Of a DNA stretch of 61,295 bases, positions 53,854-61,295 are shown piece after piece. Both the position numbers and the translations under genes were made by a program. The stretch's first letter is position 1. Every line of letters begins with the position of its first letter. The notes under the pieces were generated by a model. It saw only the letters and a list, made by a program, of their open reading frames with translations. It made no database searches and had not been told where the DNA came from. The stretch comes from Synergistaceae bacterium (GTDB taxonomy: Bacteria > Synergistota > Synergistia > Synergistales > Aminobacteriaceae): positions 1 through 61,295 of the forward strand of contig JAHDKT010000009.1 of assembly GCA_018436725.1 (NCBI GenBank), given 5' to 3'.

Positions 53854-55176
53854 ATGTACCGTGCCGCGATCGAAAAGCTGAAACGATGGAAGATGAAAGA
53901 AGCGCCGAAGCCGCTCATCATCAGAGGAGCGCGTCAGGTCGGCAAGACCTGGCTGATGAAGGAGTTCGGAAAGAGCGCCTACGAAAATACAGTCTACATC
54001 GGATTCGAAAACAACCGACAGATGAAAGAGCTGTTCTCGGGCGATATGGCGATCGACCGTATCGTCACGGGGCTGGAGCTGTACGCCGGACGAAAGATCA
54101 CCCCGGAGAATACGCTGCTCGTCTTCGACGAGATTCAGGAAGTGCCCGCAGCACTAACCTCCCTCAAATACTTCAACGAAAACGCCCCGCAGTACAGAAT
54201 CGTCTGCGCGGGCTCGCTGCTCGGCGTCGCACTGCATCCGGGGACCTCCTTTCCCGTCGGAAAGGTGGAGTTTCTCGACCTCTTTCCGCTTTCGTTCAGC
54301 GAGTTCATGACGGCGATGGGAAAGGAGCGTTTCGCGGAGCTTCTGCAAAAAGGCGACTTCGAGCTGACCACCACCTTCAAGTACGAGTTTATCGACCTGC
54401 TGAAGCTCTATTACTACGTCGGGGGAATGCCCGAAGCCGTGGCGAGTTTCGCCGGAAATCGCGACTTCAACGAGGCGCGCGAAATACAGCGTCGCATTCT
54501 GGCAGCCTACGAGCAGGATTTCTCGAAGCACGCCCCGAATGAAATCGTCCCCCGAATCCGCATGCTCTGGAACAGCGTTCCGGCGCAACTGACGAAGGAG
54601 AACAAGAAATTCGTCTACGGTGTCCTCAAGGAGGGAGCGAGGGCCAAGGAGTACGAAATGGCCATGCTCTGGCTCGCCGACTGCGGACTGGTCTACAAGG
54701 TGCATCGTGCGACGGCCCCCCGCCTTCCGCTGAAAGCCTACGAAGATTTGAAGGCCTTCAAGCTTTTTCTGCTCGACGTCGGCCTTCTTTCGTGCATGGT
54801 ACGACTCGACCAACGGCTCCTGCTGGAAGGCGGCGCTCTTTTCACGGAGTTCAAGGGCGCGTTGACCGAACAGTACGTTCTGCAGCAGTTGAAAACGATC
54901 GAAGATGTGGATACATACTACTGGACCAACGAACGAGGCGGCGCGGAGATCGACTTCCTCGTGGACGCCGGCGACGAAGTCGTCCCCGTGGAAGTCAAGG
55001 CCGAGACGAACCTCAAGGCAAAAAGCCTGAAGACCTTTTGTGAAAAATTCCGCCCGAAGAGCGCCATCCGTGTTTCCATGGCCGATTACAAAAGAGAGGA
55101 GCGATTGCTCAATCTGCCACTCTACGCCGTGGAAACGATCGGAAACGGTGGTGTGCTCCCGGAAGGTGGGAATTAG
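53854..55176 (+). CDS. AAA-family ATPase with DUF4143 domain
   Basis: 440 residues from ATG 53854 (AGGTGA upstream). AAA_14 ATPase: Walker A IIRGARQVGKTWLMKEFG (about residues 25-33), Walker B LLVFDEIQE, sensor CAGSLLGVAL. Then DUF4143 with the nuclease-like pattern GGAEIDFLVDAG and VPVEVKAE (D…E-x-K). These proteins are widespread orphans of unknown role, sometimes proposed as defence or mobile-element ATPases. The GNAT and Fic genes follow closely on the same strand. Confidence 0.92.
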   Translation: MYRAAIEKLKRWKMKEAPKPLIIRGARQVGKTWLMKEFGKSAYENTVYIGFENNRQMKELFSGDMAIDRIVTGLELYAGRKITPENTLLVFDEIQEVPAALTSLKYFNENAPQYRIVCAGSLLGVALHPGTSFPVGKVEFLDLFPLSFSEFMTAMGKERFAELLQKGDFELTTTFKYEFIDLLKLYYYVGGMPEAVASFAGNRDFNEAREIQRRILAAYEQDFSKHAPNEIVPRIRMLWNSVPAQLTKENKKFVYGVLKEGARAKEYEMAMLWLADCGLVYKVHRATAPRLPLKAYEDLKAFKLFLLDVGLLSCMVRLDQRLLLEGGALFTEFKGALTEQYVLQQLKTIEDVDTYYWTNERGGAEIDFLVDAGDEVVPVEVKAETNLKAKSLKTFCEKFRPKSAIRVSMADYKREERLLNLPLYAVETIGNGGVLPEGGN

Positions 55177-55213
55177 AATTGCGGTTGTTGAATCGGATCG
55201 AAGTGGCTCGACC

Positions 55214-55723
55214 ATGTATGAAAAGAGAGGTGTATCGAAAGTGGAGCACGTAATCGAAGAGTGCGGCGATCCCCGAAGCATTCCGCAGGATCTGCTCTAT
55301 CTCGCCGACCCGTCCGATGAAATGCTGAACGCCTATGTGGACGTCAGTTTCGCGTTCGTGTGCAGAATCGATCGCGAGATCGTCGGCGCGTTGCTGATGA
55401 TGCCCACGCGCCCGTTCACGATGGAGATCATGAATATATCGGTGCGCGAGCCGTACTGGAATCAAGGGATAGGAAGAAAGCTGATTCAAGGGGCCGTGAA
55501 GAAAGCGCGCGAGACGGGCATGAGGAAAGTCGAGATAGGGACGGGAAACCCCGGCGTCGTCCAGATGCTGCTCTACCAGAAGTGCGGGTTTAGAATTACG
55601 GGCGTCGAATTCGACTACTTCAGAAGATGCTGTGCGGAAAAGATTATCGAAAACGGAATAGAGTGCCGGGATATGATCAGGATGGAGATGCACCTGGACG
55701 AAGAGACGCAAAAAGAGGGATGA
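55214..55723 (+). CDS. GNAT-family N-acetyltransferase
   Basis: 169 residues from ATG 55214; GTG 55241 is an alternative with a better ribosome site (AGAGGTG eight bases upstream). Acetyl-CoA site MNISVREPYWNQGIGRKLIQGAVKKA, followed by VEIGTGNPGVVQMLLYQKCGFRITGVE. The stop overlaps the Fic gene (ATGA), so the two are translationally linked. Confidence 0.85.
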   Translation: MYEKRGVSKVEHVIEECGDPRSIPQDLLYLADPSDEMLNAYVDVSFAFVCRIDREIVGALLMMPTRPFTMEIMNISVREPYWNQGIGRKLIQGAVKKARETGMRKVEIGTGNPGVVQMLLYQKCGFRITGVEFDYFRRCCAEKIIENGIECRDMIRMEMHLDEETQKEG

Positions 55724-55725
55724 AT

Positions 55726-56526
55726 ATGGACGGATACAGCCGTGCAGTACGCCTGTGGCAGTCGTACGGAATCGCGTCGGCCGCCGATTTGGATAAATAC
55801 CTCCACAGCTTCCGCATTCTGTTCGCGTACCATTCCGGAAAGATAGAGAACGAGGAGATCACCTACCACGACACGCGGGAGATCTTCGAAAACGGCAGAG
55901 TGACGGGCTATACCGGAAGCCCCCGCGCTCTCTTCGAGCAACAGAATCAAAAATTGTGCTCCGAATTTCTGAAAGAGAAAATCGTGAACCGCGAACCGCT
56001 CGACATAAAATTAGTGAAAGAAACGCATCGCTTGCTGACCGCCGGAACATACGACGAACGCAGGTATATTGATAACGGTGAGCGGCCGGGTGAATTCAAA
56101 AAGCACGATTACGTAACCGGAGTTCATGAGGTCGGGTCGTCCGCCGAAGATGTGGAAAAAGAAGTCGCGGAGCTGATCGCCGAGATAGACGCCTACGAGG
56201 GCGATGACGTCCTCAAGGCCGCCGCCTATTTTCACGCGAGGTTCGAATATATCCACCCCTTCGCCGACGGCAACGGCCGCGTCGGCAGAACCCTTCTGAA
56301 CTACTACCTCATGATCCGCGGCCATCCCCCCCTTATCGTCCACGACGAGGAGAAGGGAACGTATTACGCGGCCCTGCAGCAGTACGACGAAGCGGAGGAT
56401 TTGGCCCCTCTGTACGAGTTTTTCAGGTATGAGACCGAAAAAACGTGGGCGAAAGCCTTGACCTTGCTTGACGGCGCAAAGCCCGATCGCAAAGGCCTGT
56501 CGGATTTCACCGGGAAAACCCCGTAG
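55726..56526 (+). CDS. Fic-domain AMP-transferase-like protein
   Basis: 266 residues from ATG 55726 (GAGGGA five bases upstream; ATG 55720 also possible). Full Fic motif HPFADGNGRVGR. An N-terminal inhibitory helix SGKIENEE fits the (S/T)xxxE(G/N) pattern that blocks ATP binding, so the enzyme should be auto-inhibited. Fic enzymes usually transfer AMP to protein hydroxyl groups. It is co-encoded with the GNAT gene. Confidence 0.92.
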   Translation: MDGYSRAVRLWQSYGIASAADLDKYLHSFRILFAYHSGKIENEEITYHDTREIFENGRVTGYTGSPRALFEQQNQKLCSEFLKEKIVNREPLDIKLVKETHRLLTAGTYDERRYIDNGERPGEFKKHDYVTGVHEVGSSAEDVEKEVAELIAEIDAYEGDDVLKAAAYFHARFEYIHPFADGNGRVGRTLLNYYLMIRGHPPLIVHDEEKGTYYAALQQYDEAEDLAPLYEFFRYETEKTWAKALTLLDGAKPDRKGLSDFTGKTP

Positions 56527-56547
56527 CTTATTCAAAGGAGAAAAACA

Positions 56548-57291
56548 ATGACGAGCAGTAATGGAAAAAAACATCGGTTCATCAGCTTCCTTTTCGTTTT
56601 TTTAATCGCCGCGCTTCTGGGAACGGCTCTCTACTACATCAACGAAGTGCGGATAGCCCGACGGGACACCCAAGCGATCTTCGACTCCGCGCTCGCACAG
56701 TATGGTACGAAAGTGCGCCCGTCGGACCTTTCTCCCGAACGAAAAAAGGTGCTGCTCGACGTCGAAGACCCGAAATTCTACAGTCATCGCGGCGTTGATT
56801 TGGAAACGCCCGGGGCGGGAATGACCACGCTGACGCAGGGGCTGGTCAAATTGCTCTACTTCCCGGACGGCTTCCGCCCCGGCATCGCGAAATTCCGGCA
56901 GACTCTTATCGCCCACTATGCGCTTGACGCACTCATATCCAAAGATGATCAGCTGCTCCTCTTCCTCAATATGTGCTATTTCGGCCATGAGAACGGCCGG
57001 GCGATACACGGCTTCGCGGATGCCGCCGGAGCGTACTACGGAAAGGAATTTTCCGCGCTTACGGAAGACGAGTTCCTCTCTTTGGTCGCCATGATCATCG
57101 GCCCGAATGCGTACAAGCCGGGTACCCCCGCGCACGCGGAAAGGGTGAAGCGAATACGCGCGTACCTCTCGGGCCAGTATCGGCCTGCTGCGGTATTGGA
57201 TACGGACTACGATGGCACGCAGCGCGGTTCCCTCGCCGATGAACTCTGCATGGCGATTCTGAGATTGCTGACCGACGCCACGCCGGAGTAG
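56548..57291 (+). CDS. GT51-like peptidoglycan transglycosylase, divergent
   Basis: 247 residues with one N-terminal membrane helix (FLFVFLIAALLGTALYYI). Motif 1 VEDPKFYSHRGVD keeps the catalytic Glu of GT51 (EDxxFxxHxG). Motif 2 is MTTLTQGLVKLLYF (normally STITQQLxKN). At motif 3 (RKxxE) the sequence is AKFRQT, with Gln where the second conserved Glu is expected, and motif 4 is LLLFLNMCYFG. It may be an inactive or altered monofunctional transglycosylase. GGAGA precedes the ATG. Confidence 0.78.
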   Translation: MTSSNGKKHRFISFLFVFLIAALLGTALYYINEVRIARRDTQAIFDSALAQYGTKVRPSDLSPERKKVLLDVEDPKFYSHRGVDLETPGAGMTTLTQGLVKLLYFPDGFRPGIAKFRQTLIAHYALDALISKDDQLLLFLNMCYFGHENGRAIHGFADAAGAYYGKEFSALTEDEFLSLVAMIIGPNAYKPGTPAHAERVKRIRAYLSGQYRPAAVLDTDYDGTQRGSLADELCMAILRLLTDATPE

Positions 57292-57329
57292 GGTAGTCGA
57301 GGCCTGCTTATAAACATGGTTTTCGATGT

Positions 57330-57365
57330 CTCGCCGGCGAAAAAAAAACGGACTCATCCGGCGAG
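57330..57365 (+). promoter_or_regulatory. Hairpin in the methyltransferase leader
   Basis: CTCGCCGG (57330-57337) and CCGGCGAG (57358-57365) enclose 20 bases including an A-run, ending seven bases before the AGGAGG of the next gene. Either a terminator for the GT51 gene or a leader element. Confidence 0.4.
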
Positions 57366-57384
57366 CTGAAGAAGGAGGATCGCA

Positions 57385-58074
57385 ATGGTTCGTAAGCGCG
57401 TTGTCGAAACCGACGAGGGAATTCAAGGAGAGTTCATGGTCGAAGCGTTCGATGAGATGCAAAGACGCTTTCGCGACAAGGGGTGGATGGAGACGAAGGC
57501 GATCATCCAGTCGGGCATCGACGCGGGCAGCGTGCTCGAAGTCGGCCCCGGCCCCGGATATCTGGGGCTCGAGTGGTTGAAGCGGACCGACGGAACCCGG
57601 CTCGTCGGACTGGACATCAGCCCCGATATGATCGCAGTCGCCCGGCGCAACGCCGCCGAGTACGGCCTCGCGGAGAGAACCGAGTATATCCGCAGCGACA
57701 GCGCGAAAATTCCCTTCGCCGACAACACCTTCGACGCGGCGTTCAGCAACGGTTCCCTGCACGAATGGTCGGACGTGCGCGGGGCGCTTTCGGAAATCCG
57801 GCGGGTTCTCAAGCCGCGAGGCCGCATGTTCATCTCGGACTTGCGACGCGACATGATCGCCCCCATCAAATGGTTCATGTGGCTGACCGTCCGCCCCAAA
57901 GCCATCCGCCCCGGGCTCCTCACCTCGATCAACGCCTCGTATATCAAGCCCGAGGCCGAGCAGCTGCTGCGCGACAGCGGATTCGACGAGTTCTCCGTCT
58001 CCTGCGACCCGATGGGCTTCCAGATCACTGCGGTGAAGAAGAACGGAGAGACGATCCTCGATCAAGGAGAGTGA
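57385..58074 (+). CDS. Class I SAM-dependent methyltransferase (UbiE-like)
   Basis: 229 residues; AAGGAGGA precedes the ATG. SAM site [16 protein letters not shown], acidic residue in [15 protein letters not shown], motif [25 protein letters not shown] and [19 protein letters not shown]. Substrate unknown. Only five bases separate it from the macrodomain gene. Confidence 0.9.
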   Translation: MVRKRVVETDEGIQGEFMVEAFDEMQRRFRDKGWMETKAIIQSGIDAGSVLEVGPGPGYLGLEWLKRTDGTRLVGLDISPDMIAVARRNAAEYGLAERTEYIRSDSAKIPFADNTFDAAFSNGSLHEWSDVRGALSEIRRVLKPRGRMFISDLRRDMIAPIKWFMWLTVRPKAIRPGLLTSINASYIKPEAEQLLRDSGFDEFSVSCDPMGFQITAVKKNGETILDQGE

Positions 58075-58079
58075 GCGCC

Positions 58080-58577
58080 ATGCTGACCGTAATCAAAGCG
58101 GACATCACCACGCTGCACGTGGACGCCATCGTCAACGCCGCCAACAACTCCCTTTTGGGCGGCGGCGGAGTGGACGGGGCCATCCACCGAGCGGCGGGTC
58201 CCGAACTGCTCGAAGAGTGCCGAAAACTGGGCGGTTGCGCTACCGGCGACGCCAAACTCACCAAAGGGTACCGCCTTCCGGCGCACTACGTCATCCACAC
58301 CGTAGGCCCCGTCTGGCACGGCGGTACGAGCGGCGAACCCGGCCTCCTCGCCTCCTGCTACCGCCGTTCCCTGGAAATAGCCGAAAGTACGGGAGCAAAG
58401 TCGATCGCCTTCCCGGGCATCGGCACCGGCGTCTACGGCTACCCCGTGGACCACGCCGCGAAGATCGCCGTGGACACCGTGCGCGAGACGCTGAAAAGCT
58501 GCCCCGGGATTGAGAAGGTGGTATTCTGTTGCTTCTCCGAGAAAGACCGGGCGGTGTACGAGGGATTGATCGGGTGA
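58080..58577 (+). CDS. Macrodomain protein (YmdB-like ADP-ribose hydrolase)
   Basis: 165 residues from ATG 58080; the AAGGAGA ribosome site lies inside the end of the methyltransferase gene. A complete macrodomain: [39 protein letters not shown] and [17 protein letters not shown]. The NAAN and GGGVDGAI motifs place it with enzymes that hydrolyse O-acetyl-ADP-ribose or mono-ADP-ribosyl groups on proteins. Close coupling to the methyltransferase suggests joint expression. Confidence 0.93.
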   Translation: MLTVIKADITTLHVDAIVNAANNSLLGGGGVDGAIHRAAGPELLEECRKLGGCATGDAKLTKGYRLPAHYVIHTVGPVWHGGTSGEPGLLASCYRRSLEIAESTGAKSIAFPGIGTGVYGYPVDHAAKIAVDTVRETLKSCPGIEKVVFCCFSEKDRAVYEGLIG

Positions 58578-58660
58578 GGGGCTTTGAAACACTCTCCTGA
58601 GCTGAACAGCGAACGTCTTGATACCGGAAGCTTCATTGGATAGCCGCGTTATCGCGCGTG

Positions 58661-59677
58661 TTACCGGATAGCCGCTCTACCGCTATCCGTCAGACGGTAT
58701 TTTTGCAACTTACTGTTCGGCTTATCCGGCACAGTCATTTTTATCAAGCCTCTCGATAAAAGTGGCCCGATGTGTCGCTTGAATGCTCGAGTATCGCTGC
58801 TTATTCCGATTTTTGCAAAAATATCTTTGCGTGAAAGCGTGCCGTCTTCAAGTGCATTCAGTATATTCCTTTGTGTCACGGTCAGCTCGACTTGGTGCTT
58901 TTCTTCATGCCTCTCTTGGTGCTGGGCTTGGTCGATGATGCTGTTCAAAACAGCCGAAAGCGTAAACTCGATAAACCCACCCGAGTCGTTTGCACTGCGG
59001 GCGTCTTCAATCGCCCGGTAGTATTCCGGTCTGTTCCGGTACAGAATGAGTTCCATCGGAATCCACGCAAAAACCTCGTTCCATTTCGCGAGAAGAAGTG
59101 TCTGCCAAAGCCGTCCCATACGTCCGTTGCCGTCGGCAAACGGGTGAATGATTTCTATCTCAAAGTGCATAATCGCGCTTTTCAGCACAGGGTGCAGCTC
59201 CGATTCCTTCGCCCAATCAAACAGGTCATCGACGAGGTCGGGGACAAATTGCGGTCGTGCTCCAATGTGAACTGCAACATCGTCGGCGAATACACCCACA
59301 TCTTCGCTTCGGAACTTTCCCGACTCTTCGAGCAGGCCTTCCGTCATCAATTCGTGGGCTTTCAGGAAATCCCCGACGGAGTACGGATCGAAGGTCATAA
59401 TCTTGTCGTAGGCTTCATAAGCGTTTTTGACTTCCTTGATTTCCGTCTGTTTGCCCGCAACCCTCTTGCCCTCGATAACGGCGGTCACTTCACCAAGCGT
59501 CAAGGCATTCCCCTCGATGGCGAGGGAAGAGTGGATCGTCTTGACACGGTTTTCCCTGTGCAAACGAATATCGCGTTTGAACTCCGTGCCGTATTCAAGT
59601 CTCGTTACGGTTTCAACGATCTTCGCCAGATAGTCGGCGGCTTTCTCCGTTATTGTATAGGGAGGCTTGTTTGCCAT
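58661..59677 (-). CDS. Fic-family protein with C-terminal winged helix
   Basis: 338 residues; GGAGG precedes the ATG. N-terminal inhibitory motif SSLAIEGN fits (S/T)xxxE(G/N). The Fic motif HPFADGNGRMGR lies near residue 180, and the C-terminal 90 residues form a winged-helix domain (LTVTQRNILNALEDGTLSRKDIFAKIG…). This is the common three-part Fic architecture. Upstream on the same strand is the YefM/YoeB pair. Confidence 0.93.
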   Translation of the reverse strand: MANKPPYTITEKAADYLAKIVETVTRLEYGTEFKRDIRLHRENRVKTIHSSLAIEGNALTLGEVTAVIEGKRVAGKQTEIKEVKNAYEAYDKIMTFDPYSVGDFLKAHELMTEGLLEESGKFRSEDVGVFADDVAVHIGARPQFVPDLVDDLFDWAKESELHPVLKSAIMHFEIEIIHPFADGNGRMGRLWQTLLLAKWNEVFAWIPMELILYRNRPEYYRAIEDARSANDSGGFIEFTLSAVLNSIIDQAQHQERHEEKHQVELTVTQRNILNALEDGTLSRKDIFAKIGISSDTRAFKRHIGPLLSRGLIKMTVPDKPNSKLQKYRLTDSGRAAIR

Positions 59678-59728
59678 CTCTCTTCACCTCCTAAAGATTT
59701 GCGGACGATCGCCGGAAGCGGGCGCGTT

Positions 59729-59983
59729 TCAGTAATGGAAGCGAAGCTGCGCGATCAAAAGCGCATCGTCCTCGACGCGATAGACGATACGGTGTTCTCC
59801 GGTTATCCGTCGCGACCAGAAACCGGCCAGAGCATGCTTCAGGGCTTCGGGCTTCCCGACTCCCGCGAACGGATCCCGCTGAATCTCCCTGATCAGCCTG
59901 TCGATTCGCTCGGCCATCAGCGTGTCCTGTTTTTGCCAGTACAGATAATCCTCCCACGCCTCGTCGGCGAAAATAACCCTCAT
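59729..59983 (-). CDS. yoeB: YoeB-family toxin
   Basis: 84 residues with the Txe/YoeB pattern: VIFADEAWEDYLYWQKQD, RIDRLIREIQRDPFAGVGKPEALK, FWSRRITGEHRIVYRVED and the C-terminal RFHY carrying the active-site His/Tyr. A ribosome-dependent mRNA endonuclease. Its ATG overlaps the antitoxin stop by four bases. Confidence 0.95.
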   Translation of the reverse strand: MRVIFADEAWEDYLYWQKQDTLMAERIDRLIREIQRDPFAGVGKPEALKHALAGFWSRRITGEHRIVYRVEDDALLIAQLRFHY

Positions 59984-60231
59984 TCCGCCGGCTTCCGCTC
60001 CACGCCCTTACCGGTCCCCAGCCGAGCGACGGCCGAGAGCAGCCTCCCCGCGTTGGCGGGTGTCCGCAGCAGATGCGCCGTTTCTTCAAGGGCGTTGTAC
60101 TCCTCGAGCGAGATCATAACGACGGCCTGATCGCTCTTGCGCGTGATGATGATCGCTTCATGATCGTTGCAGACCTTATCCATCGTATCCGCAAGATTCG
60201 CCCGCGCCGCTGTATAGGTGATCGTGTTCAT
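59980..60231 (-). CDS. yefM: YefM/Phd-family antitoxin
   Basis: 83 residues from ATG 60231, preceded by AAGGAGG. Phd/YefM pattern: ITYTAARANLADTMDKVCND, AIIITRKSDQAVVMISLEEYNALEET. It neutralises YoeB and represses its own promoter. Confidence 0.95.
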   Translation of the reverse strand: MNTITYTAARANLADTMDKVCNDHEAIIITRKSDQAVVMISLEEYNALEETAHLLRTPANAGRLLSAVARLGTGKGVERKPAE

Positions 60232-60247
60232 GAGAGCACCTCCTTGT

Positions 60248-60287
60248 ATGTACGTGTTACTGTACATAGAGAAGGCCGATTCGTCAA
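60248..60287 (-). promoter_or_regulatory. Promoter and operator of yefM-yoeB
   Basis: TTGACG (60287-60282) and TACAGT (60264-60259) are 17 bases apart on the minus strand. The dyad ATGTAC…GTACAT (60248-60267) covers the -10 box and includes TGTACA, the core known for YefM operators. Confidence 0.75.
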
Positions 60288-60400
60288 GCAGTCGCTCGCT
60301 GCTTATTACGTCCTCCGAGAGCCGCCCCGTGAACGGGAAATGGCGCACCTCGCTTCCAGGATTCACACTCCGCGGTAAAGCCTCTCCTACATTGAAACGG

Positions 60401-60431
60401 CCTTTCTGCTATATTTGTATAGCAGGAAAGG
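60401..60431 (+). promoter_or_regulatory. Promoter/operator dyad of the RelBE-type operon
   Basis: An inverted repeat (TGCTATA/TATAGCA with flanking CCTTTC/GGAAAGG matches) overlaps an extended -10 TGCTATATT and ends at the ribosome site. Probable antitoxin binding site. Confidence 0.6.
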
Positions 60432-60441
60432 AGGAGTTTCT

Positions 60442-60666
60442 ATGCTTGCTCTGCGACTGGACGAAAAACTCTCATCGCGCCTTGACGCTTTGGCGCGAAA
60501 GACGGGCAGGACCAAGACATGGTATGCCCGCAAGGCCATCGAGACATACATCGACGATATGGAGGACGCCGCTCTTGCTGCGGCCGCCTACGAAGAGTAC
60601 CTTCTCGAAGGCGGCGAGTCTTCTCCTCTGAATGACGTGAGGCGCCGTCTTGGATTGGAGGATTGA
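60442..60666 (+). CDS. RelB/DUF6290-like ribbon-helix-helix antitoxin
   Basis: 74 residues from ATG 60442 (AAAGGAGGA upstream). LALRLDEKLSSRLDALARKTGRTKTWYARKAIETYIDDMED is the ribbon-helix-helix pattern of these antitoxins; the acidic tail YEEYLLEGGESSPLNDVRRRLGLED would wrap the toxin. It overlaps the toxin gene by 17 bases. Confidence 0.9.
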   Translation: MLALRLDEKLSSRLDALARKTGRTKTWYARKAIETYIDDMEDAALAAAAYEEYLLEGGESSPLNDVRRRLGLED

Positions 60667-60913
60667 ACTCTCCCGCCGTGCCGAGAAGCAGCCGGCCGCC
60701 ATCGACGCCCCCGAAGCTCTTCGGATCGTACGATACCTGTCCGAGCTGGAGAAACTTGAAAGCCCGCGTTCTCGCGGCAAGGGGCTGACCGCGACTCTGT
60801 CCGGTCTCTGGCGATATCGCGTGGGTGATTGGCGCGTCCTGTGCCGTATCGAAGACGGCAGGCTCCTGGTGTTGATAGTGGAGATCGGCCATAGGAGCAC
60901 GGTATACAACTAG
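60650..60913 (+). CDS. RelE-family toxin
   Basis: 87 residues from TTG 60650, within the end of the antitoxin gene. RelE pattern: WRIELSRRAEKQPAAIDAPEALRIVRYL, GLWRYRVGDWRVLCRIED, LLVLIVEIGHRSTVY with the C-terminal His-Arg-x-x-x-Tyr. Likely a ribosome-dependent mRNA endonuclease. Confidence 0.9.
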   Translation: MDWRIELSRRAEKQPAAIDAPEALRIVRYLSELEKLESPRSRGKGLTATLSGLWRYRVGDWRVLCRIEDGRLLVLIVEIGHRSTVYN

Positions 60914-61018
60914 CCCGCCCCGAACGACGAACTATGAACCCCCCCCCGTCGAAGTAGAATGCATGCGAATTTATTGCTCTTTTCGAAAATAATCCTGGAA
61001 AAGTCCGCGTTCCTTCTG

Positions 61019-61048
61019 TTGAACGGCACGTACGGCATGAGGTACAAT
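61019..61048 (+). promoter_or_regulatory. Promoter of the last gene
   Basis: TTGAAC (61019-61024), an 18-base spacer and TACAAT (61043-61048) lie 37 bases before the ATG at 61085, with GGGAGGGG between. Confidence 0.6.
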
Positions 61049-61084
61049 ACGGGTGCGCACAGGAGCGATTCGGGAGGGGAAACA

Positions 61085-61295
61085 ATGTCTCGGGCTACGC
61101 TTGAACCGACGAAAAGAAAAGAGCTGTACCGACGCTTCCGCAATCTCTCGGAACGGAATGCCGCGCGTGTGCTGGGCTCCGTCGACGCCCTGGAAGAAGA
61201 GCGCCCCGGCGATGAAACGCTCGCCGCGCTGCGGGAAGCCGATGCAATCGCCCGCGATCCTTCGGTGAGAGGATTTACCGACGTCGTCGAAATGA
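61085..61295 (+). CDS. RelB-like antitoxin candidate, cut by the window end
   Basis: The first 70 residues are present and the frame is open at the last base. GGAGGGG precedes the ATG. Charged helical N-terminus (LEPTKRKELYRRFRNLSERNAARVLGSVDALEEE), then READAIARDPSVRGFTDVVEM, which resembles the end of RelB/DinJ-like antitoxins (…DPSVKGYTDVDE…). A toxin gene would be expected just outside the window. Confidence 0.6.
   Translation, partial: MSRATLEPTKRKELYRRFRNLSERNAARVLGSVDALEEERPGDETLAALREADAIARDPSVRGFTDVVEM

Noticed and set aside
44545..58577. Integron cassette array
   Set aside because: Gene orientation suggested it, and GTTATGT/ACATAAC near 47590 and 47768 looked like attC ends. They are in the wrong order and spacing, other gaps lack such sites, and many genes overlap or have their own promoters.
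1..61295. CRISPR array or prophage
   Set aside because: No regular repeat-spacer pattern and no phage structural, integrase or terminase genes seen.

Overview
The window looks like a chromosomal segment of a member of the Synergistota (Synergistetes). The evidence is a DctP/DctQ/DctM (TRAP) transporter operon plus an orphan TRAP binding protein, several large chemotaxis and HD-GYP sensors, and, most telling, an exported DUF4198 protein (43.4 kb) whose C-terminus (GGCNAG, hydrophobic stretch, RR) resembles the Synerg-CTERM sorting signal. Coding DNA is GC-rich with strong Shine-Dalgarno sites. AT-rich islands occur near 18.3, 23.7-24.3 and 28.8-29.2 kb. I see no rRNA, tRNA, CRISPR array or intact insertion sequence. 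All assignments are by eye; no database search was run.

Left part (0-17 kb). Two helicases, an MrfA-like DUF1998 protein and a short UvrD-like protein, lie in one frame separated by a single TAG. They are followed by a ParD/RelE-type toxin-antitoxin pair, a coiled-coil protein and an AgrC/LytTR-type two-component pair. A 538-residue protein combining an EVE-like domain with an HsdR-N-like nuclease domain is a candidate modification-dependent restriction enzyme. Next come a complete acid-sugar TRAP operon (binding protein, two permeases, enolase-superfamily dehydratase, GntR regulator) with a clear promoter and operator, and an MbfA-like iron exporter.

Signalling block (17-34 kb). An orphan TRAP binding protein is followed by two paralogous PAS/GAF/HD-GYP c-di-GMP phosphodiesterases. 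These bracket two intact chemoreceptors, a CheW, a decayed chemoreceptor with an internal deletion, a hybrid histidine kinase with its own substrate-binding-like sensor domain, and a decayed fragment of a second TRAP binding protein.

Transport and housekeeping (34-44 kb). An Xaa-Pro peptidase is divergent from a four-gene ABC importer built around a DUF3798 binding protein. Then come an M23 peptidase, RsgA and the DUF4198 protein.

Accessory region (44-61 kb). Mostly small plus-strand genes: methyltransferases, OsmC, hydrolases, GNAT acetyltransferases, PhzF, AraC, VOC, GrpB, an AAA/DUF4143 ATPase, two Fic proteins, a GT51-like protein and a macrodomain. There are two copies of an unrecognised small protein family (MTRQELRDW motif) and a broken DUF6544-like gene. 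The right end is a toxin-antitoxin cluster: YefM/YoeB, a RelBE-type pair, and a RelB-like gene cut by the window edge.
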